A stretch of 64,000 bases of DNA, taken from assembly GCA_946122785.1 (NCBI GenBank), contig CAMGYJ010000002.1, positions 17,086,492 through 17,150,491 on the forward strand. The letters are read 5' to 3'. Position 1 is the stretch's first letter; every line of letters begins with the position of its first letter. The notes beneath the pieces were generated by a model, which was given only the letters and a program-made list of their open reading frames with translations, made no database searches and had not been told where the DNA came from. Shown here piece by piece: positions 24,341 to 35,869 of this stretch. The DNA comes from Linum tenue (Eukaryota; Streptophyta; Magnoliopsida; Malpighiales; Linaceae). The translations under genes were made by a program, and so were the position numbers.

Positions 24341-25837
24341 GGGTAAATTGCAAGTCTGATCACTAGAATTACTTAAAAAGTTTATGTTTGTCACTAAAAT
24401 TAATTTATTTTATTCGTAATCACTTTCATTAGTTCAACAGTTCAAGTATGGTCACTCTCCGTTAATTTTTTCTAATGTGGCAGTCAACTCGAACAGTTGA
24501 CCGTTAAATTAGTGACGTGGCAGATAAAAAATAATTTTAAAAATAATATAATTTCTTTAATTTCCACCTGAGTTTAACAATAAAAATATAAAATAATTAT
24601 AATCACCAGCCACCGGCCCGAAAAATCCAAAAAAATTCGTTCACCACTCCTTCTCCGTTGCCGTCAAACCCTCGAGCCCTGGAGGAAATTTAGATCATTC
24701 CCCTTCGACTCTCTATTTGTTGCTGTCTTCCCATTGATTCCAGTAAGGAGCAGACCTACTCTTTCTTAAGGGTTGTCAATTGACAAACCTTAATTTAAGG
24801 GTTGGGTCAAGTCAAAATATATAAAAATTAAGACAGATTTATGCTAGGATTTGAAACCTCTCCAATTTGACAATCCTTGCAGATTGCAATGTGAAATTTC
24901 CATTAAGCCATACCCAATTGTTGTTATTGGAATACAAAGCAAATATATAAGTACCAAATTAATTCCTGAACATATTAAATCATGTGGATTCCAAGTCTAT
25001 AGACTATAAATTATTAATTAAGTTTTTTTTTTGTCCTCTTTTGAGAATAATTATTATTTTTGGTATACCTGTTGAATTTACATATTGCAACTGCAAGCGT
25101 TTAAAGTGCATTTACAATAGTGAAACTCGTCAAGAACGACCTTCGAAATCGGATGAGGGAACATTTTATGAATGATTGTCTGGTTACATTCATTGAAAAA
25201 AGTGTGAGTCACAATATAAGTGTTGAATGTATTATAAAAAAAACTTTTCAAAATATGAAAATACGTAGTGCCTCGTTGTAAACATGATGAATCGAAGTGC
25301 TTTATGATTTTTTTTTAAATACCCTTGGTATAATTTATGGGACCGCCACTGATTCCAGCTCCTTGCCTGCGATTCTCCTCTCTGACGACCACAGCAGTTC
25401 TCCTCTCGGTCGTGTCAACCTCTGCCTCTCAAGGCTTGTACTTGCTCGAGAACTAGTGGCGGTCGCTATTCTTCTTCCCCATCTTTGCTCGAGGGTTTGA
25501 CGGCAGCAGAGGAGGGGCGACGAGAATCTTTGGATTTTCCGGTCCGGTGGCTGGTGATTATAATTAAAAGGATTATAATTAATTTTTATTGTTAAACTGA
25601 GGTGGAAATTTAAAATATTATTTTTATTTTTAATTATTTTTTATCTATCACATCACTAATTTAACGGTCAACTATCAGAGTTGACTGCCACATCAGAAAA
25701 ATTTAACAGAGACTAACGAAGAGTAACCAAACATAAACTGTTGAAATAATTTTAGTGACTACGGATTAAATAAATTAATTTTAGTGGCAAATGTAAACTT
25801 TGTAAGTAATTCCAGTGACCAAACTTGCAATTAACCC
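24341..25837. mobile_element. Long-TIR (MULE-like) foldback element
   Basis: The ends are GGGTAAATTGCAAGT and, as complement of the right end, GGGTTAATTGCAAGT. The arms run about 340-360 bp each (24341-24685 and 25484-25837). They stay similar through the GTGACC/TTAGTGAC segment, the GTTGACCGTTAAATTAGTGA segment and a GCCACCGG-containing inner part. Internal sequence has no transposase. I could not find a matching TSD, so the superfamily is an inference from the arm length. Confidence 0.75.
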
Positions 25838-26760
25838 AAAAAAATAAAGTTTGGCCCTTTTTTACGGATTTTAGGTAGTTCGCAGTTGTCTAAAAAATTA
25901 CATTGTATATATTTTAATTTTTGAAAAAAGTTAATTTCTGGCAGCCTGTCGAGGAGAAATTGAACACCCGGCATCTACTTATTCTGAAATTTCTAAATTA
26001 CCTCTCTCATTAATTAAATCTAAAATGTTGCTGGTGGAAACCCTAAGCTAATCCTAGGGGCATTGTTAAGAAAAATCTCAAGAGCGTAGCCGCCGTGGGA
26101 GAAGATAGGGTGCTAACTTCATAGTAGGTTAGCATCATCCTAACTACCTACCCGACCTGTTGGTCGGGGAATTTCATTTTTATTATTAATATTAATTAAT
26201 TTAGCTTTATGCTTAATTTTTTGAATTTTATAGATATTTTATTTTCTTGCTTCATAAGTGAAGGTGGTATACCTATATTAAAAATTCTTAATACTTAGTA
26301 GTTAGCACACTTACTTATGATGTTTTGATTCATAAATCATATTGTTGTGAAGGTTTGTCACGTCCCATTTAGTATCATATATTAATATTTTTCAACCAAG
26401 ACACTCAAATTTATTATCTTATACAACATATATCAATACGTGATTCTCGAGTTTTGACACACTCTCAACAATTAATGAGTGTTCAGATTATTGTATAAAG
26501 ATGCTTGATTCCCCGATAAATTATGTCCATCCCGAATGAAACTTGACACGCATCGTACACCCTTATGATGATCAAATGCTGCAATCATTGCTCATGTTCA
26601 TTGTGGATGTTCATGAAGTCTCACTGTAGGATCTTATTATAAAATTTGTCTATCAAGACACTCAAATTTAGTGCAATATTTCGAACCTTTCCTGACGAAG
26701 ATATTGTCCGCTTTGGGCCTCGACCTTCACGGTTTTCGACTTGGGTTACAATTCAAGGTG
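25838..26760. other. Intergenic, no gene seen
   Basis: AT-rich. A CCGACC-TGTT-GGTCGG hairpin at about 26151-26169 resembles the hairpin of the Helitron-like end at 21235 but has no CTRR at the expected distance on either strand. Confidence 0.4.
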
Positions 26761-26764
26761 ACTT

Positions 26765-26995
26765 CCCATAGGGTATCATATTATACCCTAACCTCTAATG
26801 GATGATCCCCCGGTTCCTAAATTTCTAACCCAAACCATGAAATTTTGTTAATCTTAAAATGAAAATCAACGATAATTTCGATTAATCAGAATTGTTGATT
26901 TTCATTTCAAGATTAAATAAATCTTATGCTTTGGGATAGTGAATTGGGACTGAGGTTCACGCATTAGGGGTTAGGGTATAGTATCATGCACCAAA
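26765..26995. repeat. Palindromic foldback repeat
   Basis: Two arms meet at about 26880. GGGTATCATATTATACCCTAAC at the left answers GTTAGGGTATAGTATCATGC at the right, with AAAATCAACGATAATT/AATTGTTGATTTTCAT at the centre. The outer words recur in the element at 27413-27816, so the two are related. Confidence 0.7.
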
Positions 26996-27389
26996 CTCCG
27001 GTTAATTCGTTGTCTAAATAACAATACTCAACGGACGTATTGTAAGGTAAGTGTATGCCCAGGTGTATGCTAGCCTTTGTAATATACATAGAGTTTAGTT
27101 TACTTTTAACACTAATCAATACCTTCGAACTCAACTCATTGGCTGAATACAAAAAGTTTGTGGCTAAGGTAACTCGATGTAAATACAAATTTCTTACTCT
27201 TACAAACTAAAATATTTTCATTTTGAAACTTTGATATCGGGTAATTTTTTTACTGCCAAAATTTGTATGGAGTCAGACTCACAACCATATAACTAAATGA
27301 GTTCTTACAATTGTCTTAATGAACTCGTCCTTGTTAAAGATTCATCATATTAACCAAATGCCTCGGTTTAGACTATTGTTACTATATTA

Positions 27390-27412
27390 TTTATATATAT
27401 ATATATATATAT
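27390..27412. repeat. (TA)n microsatellite
   Basis: About 11 TA units directly abutting the left end of the MITE at 27413. A shorter ATATATATAT run follows its right end. Confidence 0.85.
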
Positions 27413-27816
27413 GGTGCCTTCTACGGTACCCCGGGTGAAATCCGGGGTACGACATACTTTGAGTATGAAAACACTATCTAGACCTCGAATTAGCAGGATT
27501 TTTTGGCATGATACTATGCCCTACCCTTAATGAGTGAACCCTAGGTCCTAAGTATCTAAATCATAAACTATAAACCCTAAGATGGTGCATTGATTTTCCC
27601 CCCCATATTTGGATGAATCATAACCGTCGATTATTGTTTCTAATTAAATTGATCTTGGGGTATAAGATTTAGAGAATTCAGACATAGATTTTGATCTTTA
27701 AGGGTTAGAGTATTGTATCATATCCGAAAGATCAGTCAATTCAAGTTCTGGATAGCGTTTTCTTACTCAAGGTATGCGGTATCCCGGATTTCACCCGGGG
27801 TACCGTAGAACTCCCC
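27413..27816. mobile_element. Foldback MITE inserted in a TA microsatellite
   Basis: The left arm contains TTCTACGGTACCCCGGGTG and the right arm its complement, with further matching through GAGTA(T/A)GAAAAC(A/G)CTATC. The element is about 404 bp and both sides are TA repeats. This resembles the Micron-type habit of inserting into TA tracts. No coding capacity. Confidence 0.75.
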
Positions 27817-27839
27817 ATATATATATCAAGTAACACAAT

Positions 27840-28950
27840 GATAGTTTTGTCTCTCAAGACATTTTAAACAACAATTTTCAACCCTTATTTAATTATTGCA
27901 GGGTCAGGGGTTGACGAAACGTGATCCTTAACGTACATCCTCAACAAAGATTTCTAACTTTCACACATGTCATTCTCATCCTGGAAAATGAAGGCAAAGT
28001 ACGTCAACAATCATACTTAAGTCATTTTGAAAATTTTAATTTATTATCCTCGATTATTAATGACTCGAGCTTGCTCAATGAACATGATCTAGAGCATTAA
28101 TATATGATGTAAACTTAGGATAAATTATAAATTTTTGCACATGTGATTCCTAAGTTTTTACTTGATCAGAATGAATAAGAAGATTTTTTAAGAAATTAAT
28201 ATGATTTTTTGGTCAAGTTTATAATTCATATATTTTTTTTCTCTTTTTCAATCTTTATATTTTGTTCTATCGACAAAATATTATCATTATTATTACTATC
28301 GATTAATAAAAAAAATTATTATTTATATGTGTTTGTTTAATTTTTCATCAAAATGTAGAAAATTTACATGATAAGATTTAAGTAGATATTTTTAGTTTAA
28401 AAAAGATAATATATGTCACTCTCTGTTTTCATTTTTATATTGTGTTTAATTGAAATAAGGTTATTAATTATGTGTGTTTTTTTAAATTGTTCATAAAAAT
28501 GTAACTTATTATTAAGTTTTAGGTAAAAAAAGTATAAAACTTACTTAGTAAGATCTAATAATGTATTTTGGGTTCAAACAAATGTGATATATCATATATG
28601 TCACTCTTCAAACATTAGTCTACTACAATGTACATTGGTATAATTCAAAAGCACAAACAAAAAGGAATTATTGGATAAAAGAAAAGTAAATATTTAATGA
28701 AGAGAGAGATAGCTTCATAAATATATCAATAATTAATTTTTTGTTTGTAAGAGAATTGTCCACCTTGGCAACTTGTGAGTTCTCCAAGTGCTTATGTGGC
28801 AAAAAATTACATTTGAATTGCCATAATATTATGCATAGATTTACTTATATTTTAATAAAGGGTATAATCGGAAACTAAGAAAAAATGAGAAAATGAAATT
28901 AATGTTGATTTACGAGAAAGTGCACTCGTGGATTTTGCGGGATTTCCGTC
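27840..28950. other. Intergenic, very AT-rich
   Basis: No gene or clear element identified. Confidence 0.45.
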
Positions 28951-28999
28951 GGAAGCAATTGCGATCCCAAAAAAACAAAAAACAATACTAACTACACAT

Positions 29000-29430
29000 T
29001 CGCAAAATAAAAATCACTACTAATCTGTCAGGATCCCACAATAGATAAACACTACAACACTATTTTGAAAGGATGTCAAACATTCATAAACACTACCAAT
29101 TCTTCCAAATCAATGAAAAAACACTACTGGTATGGGAATTACTAACAGGAAACCACTACTAACACTAATAAACACTACTACAATATTTTCAAAGGATCTC
29201 AAACATTCAAAAATACTACTAATCTTCAGGTTATTCAAAATCAATAACAAAGAAACACTACTAATTAATATGAGTATAAGCAAGAAGAAAAACACTACTA
29301 AAATTAAAAATTATTAACAAAGTAAACGCCTAAAACATTACTAACAATTAAAACACTATTATATCTGAAGTAACACTACTGCCTACGCCCACAATCATGA
29401 ATCACTACTAATGTTCAAGAAACAATAAAA
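29000..29430. repeat. Dispersed AACACTACTAA repeat array
   Basis: About twelve copies of AACACTACTA(A) or close variants occur at irregular 25-60 bp spacing. A longer unit of about 120-130 bp, marked by ATTTTGAAAGGATGTCAAACA and ATTTTCAAAGGATCTCAAACA, is repeated once. All copies have the same orientation. Confidence 0.7.
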
Positions 29431-29503
29431 TCATTGTTGCAATCCCAAAAAGTTAGACAAGAGATGGTTGCATGCAATTGCACCGGTGAGGGAATCAAGA
29501 GTC

Positions 29504-30527
29504 GGATTAATTCTCTAAATACATATAAAACTAAAACAAATTCCTAAACTACCATACTTTTAAAAAAATTTCCCAAAATACCTAAGTTTGGAGTGGTTCG
29601 AGTTTGAGGAACTGGAACTACTAACCGGTTCGAGTTTAGGAGACTCGATCTAGTCGTAGATCGATGAAATAAGCCTCGAACCATGTGGAGCTGAAGTGGT
29701 AACTCGAACCACTCCTTTGAAATTTCCAACAACCTTAACTTTGTGCTCGGTTATCCGATCGTAGCAAACTTTTTTTTCATTTCGCATAACTTTTCGAGGA
29801 CTACAACTTTTATAATAGAAATATTTTCAGAATATATGTGAAAATGTGAAAAATAAAGTTACATTTACTCCCAAACCACCTTATATTAAAAAATGTTCCT
29901 ATTTTGAAAATTTATTCCTAGTAAATGTTGTAGTACTCAAAAAATTATGCAAAATAAAAAAAACTTTGTGACATTCGGATTGCGGAGCACAAAGTTATGA
30001 TCCTCTAAAGTTTGGCAAAATCAAAAAATTGCTCATTTAGGGGTAACAAATGACATTTTCTCGGGGCGAAGGCACGGGAAATTTTTTTATATATAGGGAA
30101 TTTCTGCCAAAAGAGCAATATTTTTCCAAACAGGAAATTTTTGGATGGCTATCTTCCTAGAAAACGTCATTTGCTACCCATAAACGAGCAAATTTTCGAA
30201 TTTGTCAAACTTTGGAGGATCATAACTTTGTGCTCCGCAATCCGAACGTCGCAAAGTTTTTTTTTGTTTTGCATAATTTTTTGAGTACTACAACATTTAC
30301 TAGGAATAAATTTTCAAAATAGGAACAGTTTTTAATATAAGGTGGTTTTGGAGTACATTTAACTTTATTTTTCACATTTTCACATATATTCTGAAAATAT
30401 TTCTATTATAAAAGTTGTAGTCCTCAAACTCGAACCATTCCAAACTTAGGTATTTTGGGAATTTTTTTTAAAAGTGTGATAGTTTAGGAATTTGTTTTAG
30501 TTTTATCTGTATTTAGGGAATTAATCC
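29504..30527. mobile_element. MULE-like foldback element with 9-bp TSD
   Basis: The ends are GGATTAATTCTCTAAATAC and the complement GGATTAATTCCCTAAATAC. The flanks are identical TCAAGAGTC (29495-29503 and 30528-30536), the 9-bp TSD typical of Mutator-like elements. The arms are very long, nearly 450 bp, and meet near 30090. The left arm has about 200 extra bases (29590-29790). No coding capacity. Confidence 0.9.
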
Positions 30528-30536
30528 TCAAGAGTC

Positions 30537-31140
30537 GGATGCTCTCAAAAGAATACAATATCCGACGACGGTCGCACAAGCGAAGTTGAGGGCGGGCGAA
30601 TGCGAAACGGTGGAGCAGACGAGAAACCGACGACACAGGGTAAGCCAAGGGCAGACGAATGCGAGAGCAGTGGAGGGGGCGACATAGAGGAGGTTGGCGA
30701 AGCCGAGGGCAGTGCCGACGTGTCGGCGACACGTCGGCGAGTAGGGACGGAGCTAGCTCATTTCGTTATCTTATCAAACGTAAACATCCATTTGAGACAA
30801 ACATCAAGCAAATTTATATATTTATAATCAGATGTGTTAATTATTGGCTCATACAATAAGTAGTTTCCTTGAGTTTAGGTGTTCTAATGAGTTTAGGTTG
30901 TTTTCGAAAGAATTTGAGCAATACAAGTACACTCGTAAGACTCTTAGGAGAGGTATACATATCCTTACAAACACAGCTTTTTTTACAGAAAAAGGGGGAT
31001 CTGTGGATCGCTTAGAACCCTATTTTCCCAGGAAATGGTAGGATCATGATGATCGCTTAAGACCACATTTCCTTAGGCATGCATTTCTTTATAAAGAGTC
31101 TAAATAAGTGTTGTATTAATTTAGTATCGTTTTCCAGTTA
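30537..31140. other. Intergenic; short GC-rich segment
   Basis: 30560-30760 is GC-rich and open in several frames, but no domain or splice pattern supports a gene. The rest is AT-rich. Confidence 0.4.
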
Positions 31141-31149
31141 ACAAAATTA

Positions 31150-33690
31150 TTAGACCAATGAAATAGAACTCTTACCGGTCCACCATAGACTATCAGCAAG
31201 CTTTTTTTGCTTGAAATGATGGTTCCAATTGCTCTTGAAGTGTTGTATGTACCATCTCTGTGACCACTTCCAGGCTGGATCCAAGCCTAAAATGGCAGCC
31301 CTTATCCCGGCATGGCGATCAGTGACGATGGTTAGGTTCGTCCGCCTGGTGACGTGGAGTTAGGGATGGCAACAAAACCCGAACCCACGGGTACCCACCC
31401 GACCCAACCCGGTCAACGTGGGTAAAACCCATGTTGACGGGTTTTGGGCCGGGTTCGGGTTTAAACCCGCTACACTATTCACCGGGTCGGGTTGGGTTTA
31501 GGTAAACCCGCCCCATGGGTACCCGCTCACACACATATAATTACTTTCCCGGTATATTTAATATTCTAAATAAAATATCTTTCTTAAACAACTAATATTC
31601 TAAATGTTTGTGGAGACATGTATAATTTGGTCTTTCTAATTGTTTAGAATGAAGTTGATATTATGAAGTGGAGAGTGAAGAAACTTAGTTGATGAGGAAG
31701 AAGCTTTCAATTAATCTTATTGTTTATATATGTTTATCTTTAATTTTGAATAATTTGTATTGATCATTTGCGGTTTGCTTGCATGCTCTAGATTGGTGTT
31801 TTTTGTATGATTAATTTGTATGAGAAAATTGATGTTAAACTTTTATTTTGAAAGAAACTTGTTATTGTAAATTTTTACCACAAAAACCCACGGGTACCCA
31901 TGAACCCGCGGATACCCAGCGGGTTGGGTTGGGTTTGAGTTTTTCAAACCCAACGGGTTTTACCCCGGGTTTTTTTGGCGGATAAACCCACGGGTTTGGG
32001 TTTGGGTTTGACAAAACCCGCCCCAACCCGACCCATTGCCATCCCTACGTGGAGTTGAATTTGTCTGAAGAACTATCCCAGCTGTCGGTATTCTCTCCCT
32101 CGACAATGGCAAAGGATAATGGAAATATTGCTCTATTTGCATATGTTCCTCTGGCGATCAATAGAGTACCCTTGTACTTGCCAGTAAGGAATGTTCCATC
32201 AACTTGAATCACAGGAACACAGAATTGAAAACCATCAATAGATGGTTTGAATGACCAGAAAAGACGCTTTAAATGGCGCTTGTTACCGGGCTCTGGCGGC
32301 TGAATTTCTTCATCTTAGTAGCGGGGAGAGAAAACGGTGTCAGGGTTAGACCCCTCCAATGCCAAAATCAATATGGGAAGGAATGCATATTATTCTTCCC
32401 AGTCACCAAACACGGCGGCCATTGCTTTTTGCTTTCCATTCCACGCCTTCTTGTAGTTAATGATATCCATAACGACTAGAAATGTCGGTGATGATGGTTT
32501 TAACCTTCAGGTCGGGCTGCTCCTCAATTAGATGTTTGATAGCAACGGAAACCACCCTAGATTTCAACTGTCGATGGCATTGGGATGTTATGGATGACAC
32601 ACATGTGTGAGTGTTCATCGCACGTGATATGACCCAATGGCCGACTCTCTTACTCTTGATGGCCCAGACCCTAGCCTTGCATCCCTCGTGTTGATTTTGG
32701 CATCTAACCATCAGCCTCTTCATGTCGGAATGGGTTGTATGTCATTCAAAACTCCGAGTCATTGCTTCAGTGGCAATAGCGTGTCGCACCTCATTCTTCG
32801 TTGCAAATTGTTGGCCCTTCGTAAAGCCAGTGGGTGGACCCCATACTGGCACCTCTGGAGGCTCCATGTCGGCATCAACATACAAATCTTCATTTGGAAT
32901 GTGATTGTAGTACGGGATAGGTACACGATCGCGAGGCACCTCATCACCGTCTGCGTCTTAATCTGGACCAGAATCATCAGCACCTTCAAGAGGATCAAAG
33001 CTATCTGCACTGAGATCGTCTTCCTCTTCTTCAACCTCAGGGTCACTAACTAGACTTGGAAAGACATCTTCCATCCGATCAAGATCATGAAAGGCACCTT
33101 CATCAGCTCCGCAATAGCAGTTGTGGTAACTACCGCCGCCTTGGTAGAAGTTGTACTCGGGTAGGTACTGGGAGCCTTCTTGTTGGTTCCCATCCGCCTA
33201 TTGAGCTTCTTCTTCATATGCTAGGAAGGATTGATGATGACCTCCAGTTCCATCATGATACTCCTGGCACCAGCTTAGTTCTTGGTACTCCTGGTCTGGA
33301 TGATCTTCGTATAATCCACCCCCACCGTGGATACCAGATGTTTGGCCATCTCCAGAATGACCTACACCGCCTTCTACCGCCTCGGTGTAAACGAACATCT
33401 CCGCTTGTTTAATGTTATTGGTGGTCAAAAATTGGACCATGATATCAACGTCCTCCTGAGTGGTAATGAGAAATTCCTCATTCCACAACGACCCGCCATG
33501 TGTGTTTGGATATCGATACACCATACGGTCAACTCTTCTAGTGTCATCCATGCAGGTAATCTCAGTACACATTTGATGGAGCTCTTCAAGCATCAGTCTC
33601 GTAGCGACCTTCATTTTATAAAATTTGTCACCGACTTAACGTACCCCCTTTCCGGTCTCTTCCGTATAACCATTCCACCGTAACCCAAGC
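31150..33690 (-). pseudogene. Decayed MULE (MuDR-type) transposase gene
   Basis: On the minus strand the order is as follows. At 33614-33200 there is an N-terminal acidic region with RMVYRYPNTHGG. At 32939-32742 there is the MuDR domain (GQQFATKNEVRHAIATEA). At 32723-32457 there is a zinc-binding segment with CQNQHEGCKARVW and NTHTC. The catalytic core has QVDGTFLTGKYKG near 32205 and TDRHAGIRAA near 31310, which carry the first two acidic residues of the DDE triad. The frame breaks once near 32460, has stops near 32370 and 32325, and has a stop near 33640. The C-terminal SWIM zinc finger is missing. A hAT MITE splits the catalytic region at 31361-32047. The protein cannot be made. MULE TIRs were not found. 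Confidence 0.88.
31361..32047. mobile_element. hAT-type MITE 2, nested in the MULE
   Basis: The ends are TAGGGATGGCAA and TTGCCATCCCTA, with identical 8-bp flanks CGTGGAGT (31353-31360 and 32048-32055). GC-rich CGGGTACCC/ACCCG arrays lie inside both ends, around an AT-rich core. Removing the element and one TSD copy rejoins the MULE frame across the site, which confirms the borders. It is related to MITE 1 at 14650. Confidence 0.95.
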
Positions 33691-33699
33691 GTGAACTTT

Positions 33700-34300
33700 T
33701 GGAATGTCATCTCCAATTAAACCGTAATTAAGTTACTACCATAAAAATCACAAATGACAATGAAAAGTAATACAAAACAAACTTACGAATTAACGTTAAT
33801 CGCAAAAACTAAAAAAATTAAAGGTGCACAACTGAAATTTGAAGAAGAAGAAGAAGAAGAAGGAGAGGAGTGAATATTTTGAGTTTTCTGGGGCTGCCTT
33901 TTATAGGCAAATTTTACACTGAAAACCGCAGGGGAAAGCGATTTTAGTCTGGCATGCAGCCCCCAACCCTGCAACCTCCTGCATGCCGACATGTCGGATG
34001 TCGGGGGAATGAGGCTGAGGCACAAACCGCTGGCCGGGGGGTGTGCATCGACATAATAGGGCGGTTTATGTTGCCGACGCAGAACTGCACCCATAACACG
34101 CGGTTTGTGCTAGGGAAGCCATGGGAACTGCTCCTTCGAAGAGCAGTTTTGCCAAAAAAACACAAACCGCTCATCTGGCGTGCGGTTCCATGGTAAACCG
34201 CCAGCTTGCAATGCATTTTTATTGTAACCGCCCCTTCGTGGTGCGATTTTCAATTAAGGATGGTAGATTTGAAATTTTTTCGGTATGAGTGGTAATTTTA
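33700..34300. other. MULE upstream region
   Basis: Contains a short (GAA)n run at 33841-33861. A moderately GC-rich stretch at 33950-34200 has repeated CAAACCGC/GCGGTTT words in both orientations. No gene seen. Confidence 0.45.
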
Positions 34301-34701
34301 TAAGGGGTCGTTTGGATGGGTTAATTTTTTGTGTGGTATTTATAAAGTGAAATAACTCACAAATCATGAATGTGATATTTGTGTGTTATTTGAGGAAATT
34401 AAAAGTTAAATTGTGTTGTTTGGATGGTCCAAATAATGGGTTATTTTTCTGTGGTATTTGTGAACACAAATTGCAAAAGTACTACAATGCCCCCTTATAT
34501 TTATTTAATAGATCTCCAATCCCCACCAACTCTATCTGCTCACGAACAGAAGGTGGGGAGCTCTTTGCTGTCGACTCCTATCCCCCCCCCCCCCCCCCCG
34601 TGATTCTCATCGCCGATTCTTACCTGGCAGCGCCTTCTGTGCCTAGCTCCGACCATCTTCTCCCTCCTCCATTGCTGCTCCATAGCCAGGATATAGAAAC
34701 A

Positions 34702-35274
34702 ATGCAAGCTTCTCAATCTGGCCTCGCGAATGGAGTTGTTTTGTGCAAATGTGGAAGTGCAGCCATAATGCGAACTTCCAGTACTCCTCGAAATCCAAAT
34801 CGTCAATTTTGGTCATGCCCGAGTTATAAATCGAAGGTATGTTTTTGATTTATTGTATGTATATATAAGACCCAAAGTTTAACGGCTGGATTTAATGGCT
34901 CTTCATCAATAGATATTTGATTATGGTAACAAGGAGGTTGCAAGTGCTTCCCAATTAAGTCAAAGCTCATGGAAAGGAGTTTTTTGCTGTTTGGTTTTCA
35001 GGTTGGTCGTTACTGTGACTTTTTTTATTGGTGCGATCTTCGCACCATGCGAGATAGAGAGCAGATGCACCTGAAAAGGATAGCTGAGTTAGAGCTTCAA
35101 CTAGCCGAACTGAAGGAGGAGAACACTAGGCTGTTTAAACAGCAATGTTCTTGTGAGTCGAGACACGAGTCCGATTGTGCTAGTGGGGAATGCAAACTTG
35201 TCGTGGAGGTTGAAGTGCTTAAAAGAAAATCGACATCAACAACTAAATTGATGAATCGATTAACCATTAACTAG
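34702..35274 (+). CDS. GRF-type zinc-finger protein with coiled coil, inside the Harbinger
   Basis: Two exons, 34702-34836 and 35002-35274, join in phase to about 135 residues. Exon 1 encodes VLCKCGSAAIMRTSS followed by NPNRQFWSCPSY. Exon 2 opens with YCDFFYWCD. Together these fit the zf-GRF pattern (CxCG, aromatic-x-C-P, then C-x-FFxW). Zf-GRF domains bind single-stranded nucleic acid in some proteins. A predicted coiled coil follows (LKRIAELELQLAELKEENTRL). The donor is AAG|GTATG and the acceptor TTTTCAG. It runs opposite to the transposase genes and lies within the TIRs. Small proteins of this build are common in plant genomes; a role in transposition is only an inference. A run of about 17 C at 34583 lies in its leader region. 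Confidence 0.75.
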
Positions 35275-35869
35275 TGATGATTGTGTGTTGTGTTTGGTAC
35301 TAGTGTAGCTTGAAGTTGTTTTTATCTGTAATCATGCTTGTTAAGAACACTGAGATTGATGTATGTTTGTAAGCTTATTCTGTAACTTTTGTGTAATACT
35401 AGTGTTCTATTGTTAGTGAAGTTTGTTGTGTTAACTGAGCTCACGAGTTATGTCAAATGTTGTTGAATGTTGAAGAACAACTAGCAATATACTTGCTGCC
35501 AAATTGTGCAGAACAATAGGAACATCATATCTGTTGAAAACCCATAAATACCAGCTCCATAGATGCTGCCAAATGTTGCAAACAACCATCAGTGATTTAC
35601 AATAATTCCTAATATACTAGACAGGACCAGTAGTGTTGTACAAAAGTTGCATCCTATGCTAGAGCTCCTAACCAGTACTGCTGTACAAAAGTTCATACAT
35701 ATGCACAGATCACTTCACCAAAGTACTTTACAAAAGTTGTCTTCCATTTGCAAAGACTGTCATCAAGAGTGCATCTGAATGACAGATAGACAAAAAACAT
35801 GGGTCTCTTTGCAAAATAGACAACACATGACCTGTTATAAACCTATACAGCTACATATCCTGACTTTCT

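Noticed and set aside
24332..25848. TSD for the long inverted-repeat element
   Set aside because: The flanks (CTGTAGATAA and AAAAAAATAAAG) share no convincing direct repeat.
29000..29430. CRISPR-like array
   Set aside because: Spacing is irregular, repeats are about 11 bp and degenerate, and the DNA is clearly plant nuclear.
30560..30830. GC-rich open frames of 66-82 codons
   Set aside because: Open in several frames because of base composition; Arg/Gly-rich products without a domain.
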